DNA from: Caenimonas sp. SL110
GTDB taxonomy: Bacteria > Pseudomonadota > Gammaproteobacteria > Burkholderiales > Burkholderiaceae_C
Length of the DNA: 41,759 bases
Reading direction: 5' to 3'
NCBI RefSeq assembly: GCF_001044395.1
Contig: NZ_JANU01000030.1
Coordinates: forward strand, 1 to 41,759
In this document: piece by piece, positions 40,657-41,759 of the stretch
Position numbering within the stretch: the stretch's first letter is position 1
Layout: every line of letters begins with the position of its first letter
Translations under genes and position numbers: made by a program
The notes under the pieces: generated by a model
What the model saw: the letters and a program-made list of their open reading frames with translations, nothing else
What the model was told of the DNA's origin: nothing
The model's database searches: none

Positions 40657-41459
40657 CACCCATCGTTTTTTCGCACGCGAACAGTTTTCCGGCGGCGACC
40701 TATACCGCGCTTTTCAGCGAATTGCGATCGCGCAGTTTTCTGGTGAAAGCGGTGGAGAGTTTCGGCCATGACGAGCGGTATCCGGTCACCAACAACTGGC
40801 CCGGGCTTGTGCAGCAATTGCACGACTTCACGGTGCCTATCGTGGAAAAGCGCGGTGAGCCGGTGTTTCTCGTGGGGCATTCGCTGGGTGGATTTCTGAG
40901 CCTGATGTGCGCGGCTCGCCATCCGCATCTGGCGCGCGGGGTGTTGCTGCTGGATTCGCCTTTGCTGGGTGGATGGAAGGCGACTGCACTGGGGGCGATG
41001 AAGCGCACGCAGATGGTGGGCTCGGTGTCACCGGGGCGCGTGAGTCGCAAGCGCAAGAATCGCTGGCCGTCGGCCGATGACGCGCTGGAGCATTTCCGGC
41101 ACAAGAAGGCATTTGCGAAATGGGAAGACCGCGTGCTGGCGGACTACATCAGGCATTGCACGCACGATGAAGACGGTGAGCGCGTCTTGAGTTTCGATCG
41201 CGACATCGAGACCGCGATCTACAACACGCTGCCGGACAATCTGGATCGTTTGCTCAAGCGCCATCCATTGAAGTGCAAGGTCGCTTTCATCGGCGGTCGT
41301 CAGTCTCAAGAGATGAAGCAGGTCGGCATGGCGATGACGCTTGAAGTCACGCAAGGCCGCACCATGATGCTCGACGGCAGCCACCTGTTTCCGATGGAAA
41401 AACCGGGTGCAACAGCGGCCGCGATCGAGGCGGCGCTGCGAGGTTTTGACTTCGACTGA
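40653..41459 (+). CDS. Alpha/beta hydrolase
   Basis: The 268-residue protein starts at a TTG overlapping the protease stop (TTGA). It begins [20 protein letters not shown], with an oxyanion-hole-like HANSFPA loop, and has the nucleophile elbow VGHSLGGFL (Ser77). A late LDGSHLFPMEKP provides the catalytic His. The central cap region is basic (VSRKRKNRW). This fits the broad esterase/lipase/thioesterase superfamily; the natural substrate cannot be told. Overlapping stop/start codons link mutS, the Anbu-like protease and this gene into one transcriptional unit. Confidence 0.88.
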   Translation: MTPIVFSHANSFPAATYTALFSELRSRSFLVKAVESFGHDERYPVTNNWPGLVQQLHDFTVPIVEKRGEPVFLVGHSLGGFLSLMCAARHPHLARGVLLLDSPLLGGWKATALGAMKRTQMVGSVSPGRVSRKRKNRWPSADDALEHFRHKKAFAKWEDRVLADYIRHCTHDEDGERVLSFDRDIETAIYNTLPDNLDRLLKRHPLKCKVAFIGGRQSQEMKQVGMAMTLEVTQGRTMMLDGSHLFPMEKPGATAAAIEAALRGFDFD

Positions 41460-41490
41460 GTTCTGCTGGCCCTGAGCCTGGGTCACAAGG

Positions 41491-41712
41491 GCTGTCATTG
41501 CGGGCTCGACCCGCAATCCATCTCAACTCAAGCGCCGCAGCCGCTTCGCGGTGGATGCCGGATCAAGTCCGGCATGACAGCCGGGGGAGATCTGTCATTG
41601 CGGGCTCGACCCGCAATCCATTTCAACTCAAACGCCGCAGCCGCTTCGCGGTGGATGCCGGATCGAGTCCGGCATGACAGCCGGGGGAGATCTGTCATTG
41701 CGGGCTCGACCC
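41491..41712. repeat. Tandem array of the palindromic repeat, 100-bp period
   Basis: Units begin at 41491/41492, 41592 and 41692. The first two are nearly identical 92-bp elements, running from (GG)CTGTCATTGCGGGCTCGA to CGGCATGACAGCC, separated by GGGGGAGAT. The third is cut after CGGGCTCGACCC at 41712 by the putative IS end. Each full unit contains two palindromes, TGCGGGCTCGACCCGCA and ATGCCGGATC(A/G)AGTCCGGCAT, joined by GCCGCAGCCGCTTCGCGG. Apart from 41460-41490, the whole 300-base gene-free tail is repeat or IS end. Confidence 0.9.
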
Positions 41713-41759
41713 ACTAGTGTCCGGAGATTTTTAGAGCAGCGGTAGTTGGAGGACCGGGC
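41713..41759. mobile_element. Putative insertion-sequence terminus (right window edge)
   Basis: From 41713 the sequence reads ACTAGTGTCCGGAGATTTTT and is no longer repeat. The first 12 bases differ at one position from the left-edge terminus read outward. The cut falls at the same point of the palindrome arm as at the left edge. Only 47 bases are visible, so no transposase or family can be named. Confidence 0.55.

Noticed and set aside
41491..41712. Possible CRISPR array because of regular spacing
   Set aside because: The repeated unit is 92 of each 100 bases and contains internal palindromes; there are no unique spacers and no cas genes.

Overview
The window looks like part of a beta-proteobacterial chromosome, most likely Burkholderiales close to Comamonadaceae. 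The evidence is high GC with strong GC3 bias, the gene pairs ybiB-cobA, trmJ-cysE facing suhB, and mutS followed by a proteasome-type protease, and protein sequences typical of that group. No tRNA, rRNA or CRISPR array was seen. Both ends of the window run into what looks like the same insertion-sequence terminus, inserted at equivalent positions of a dispersed palindromic repeat. The window may therefore be a contig that ends at multicopy elements.

Layout. (1) 119-6769 is core: ybiB, cobA (sirohaem/cobalamin methyltransferase), a YhiN-type flavoprotein, rpsU and a YqeY protein on the plus strand, then pmbA divergent from yjgA and mogA. (2) 6694-11364 is a tightly coupled minus-strand light-sensing operon: bacteriophytochrome kinase, single-domain response regulator, hybrid kinase. 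(3) 11507-16494 holds cysE, trmJ, suhB and a membrane-bound Cache-type hybrid kinase. (4) 16706-23039 is an acyl-CoA catabolic locus: three acyl-CoA dehydrogenases and a crotonase on plus, converging with a PaaG-like crotonase and a branched-chain-type ABC substrate-binding protein on minus. The two outer promoters share a TetR-like palindrome. (5) 23272-36837 is an accessory, defence-like island. It carries a DUF4160/DUF2442 pair behind twin palindromic operators, a double-AAA ATPase with a DUF2779 nuclease and a WYL regulator, a DUF4258-type small protein with an unknown partner, a PGN_0703-type nuclease beside the tail of a decayed mcrC, a second WYL regulator, and a five-gene operon encoding a KOW-like protein, an HDAC-family deacetylase, a DUF3293 protein, a PD-(D/E)XK-like protein and a large macro/PARG-like protein. 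(6) 37202-41459 returns to core: mutS, an Anbu-type protease and an alpha/beta hydrolase. Tandem palindromic repeats follow to the end.

The best candidates for undescribed biology are the HDAC/macro-like/nuclease operon at 33212-36837 and the AAA-DUF2779-WYL operon at 24544-29482. On the genome-dynamics side, a 92-bp palindromic repeat family with GGCTGTCA...TGACAGCC ends has placed one copy in frame inside trmJ, has amplified as a 100-bp tandem array, and is the insertion target of the elements at both window ends. All functions are read from sequence features and family knowledge; no database search was run.
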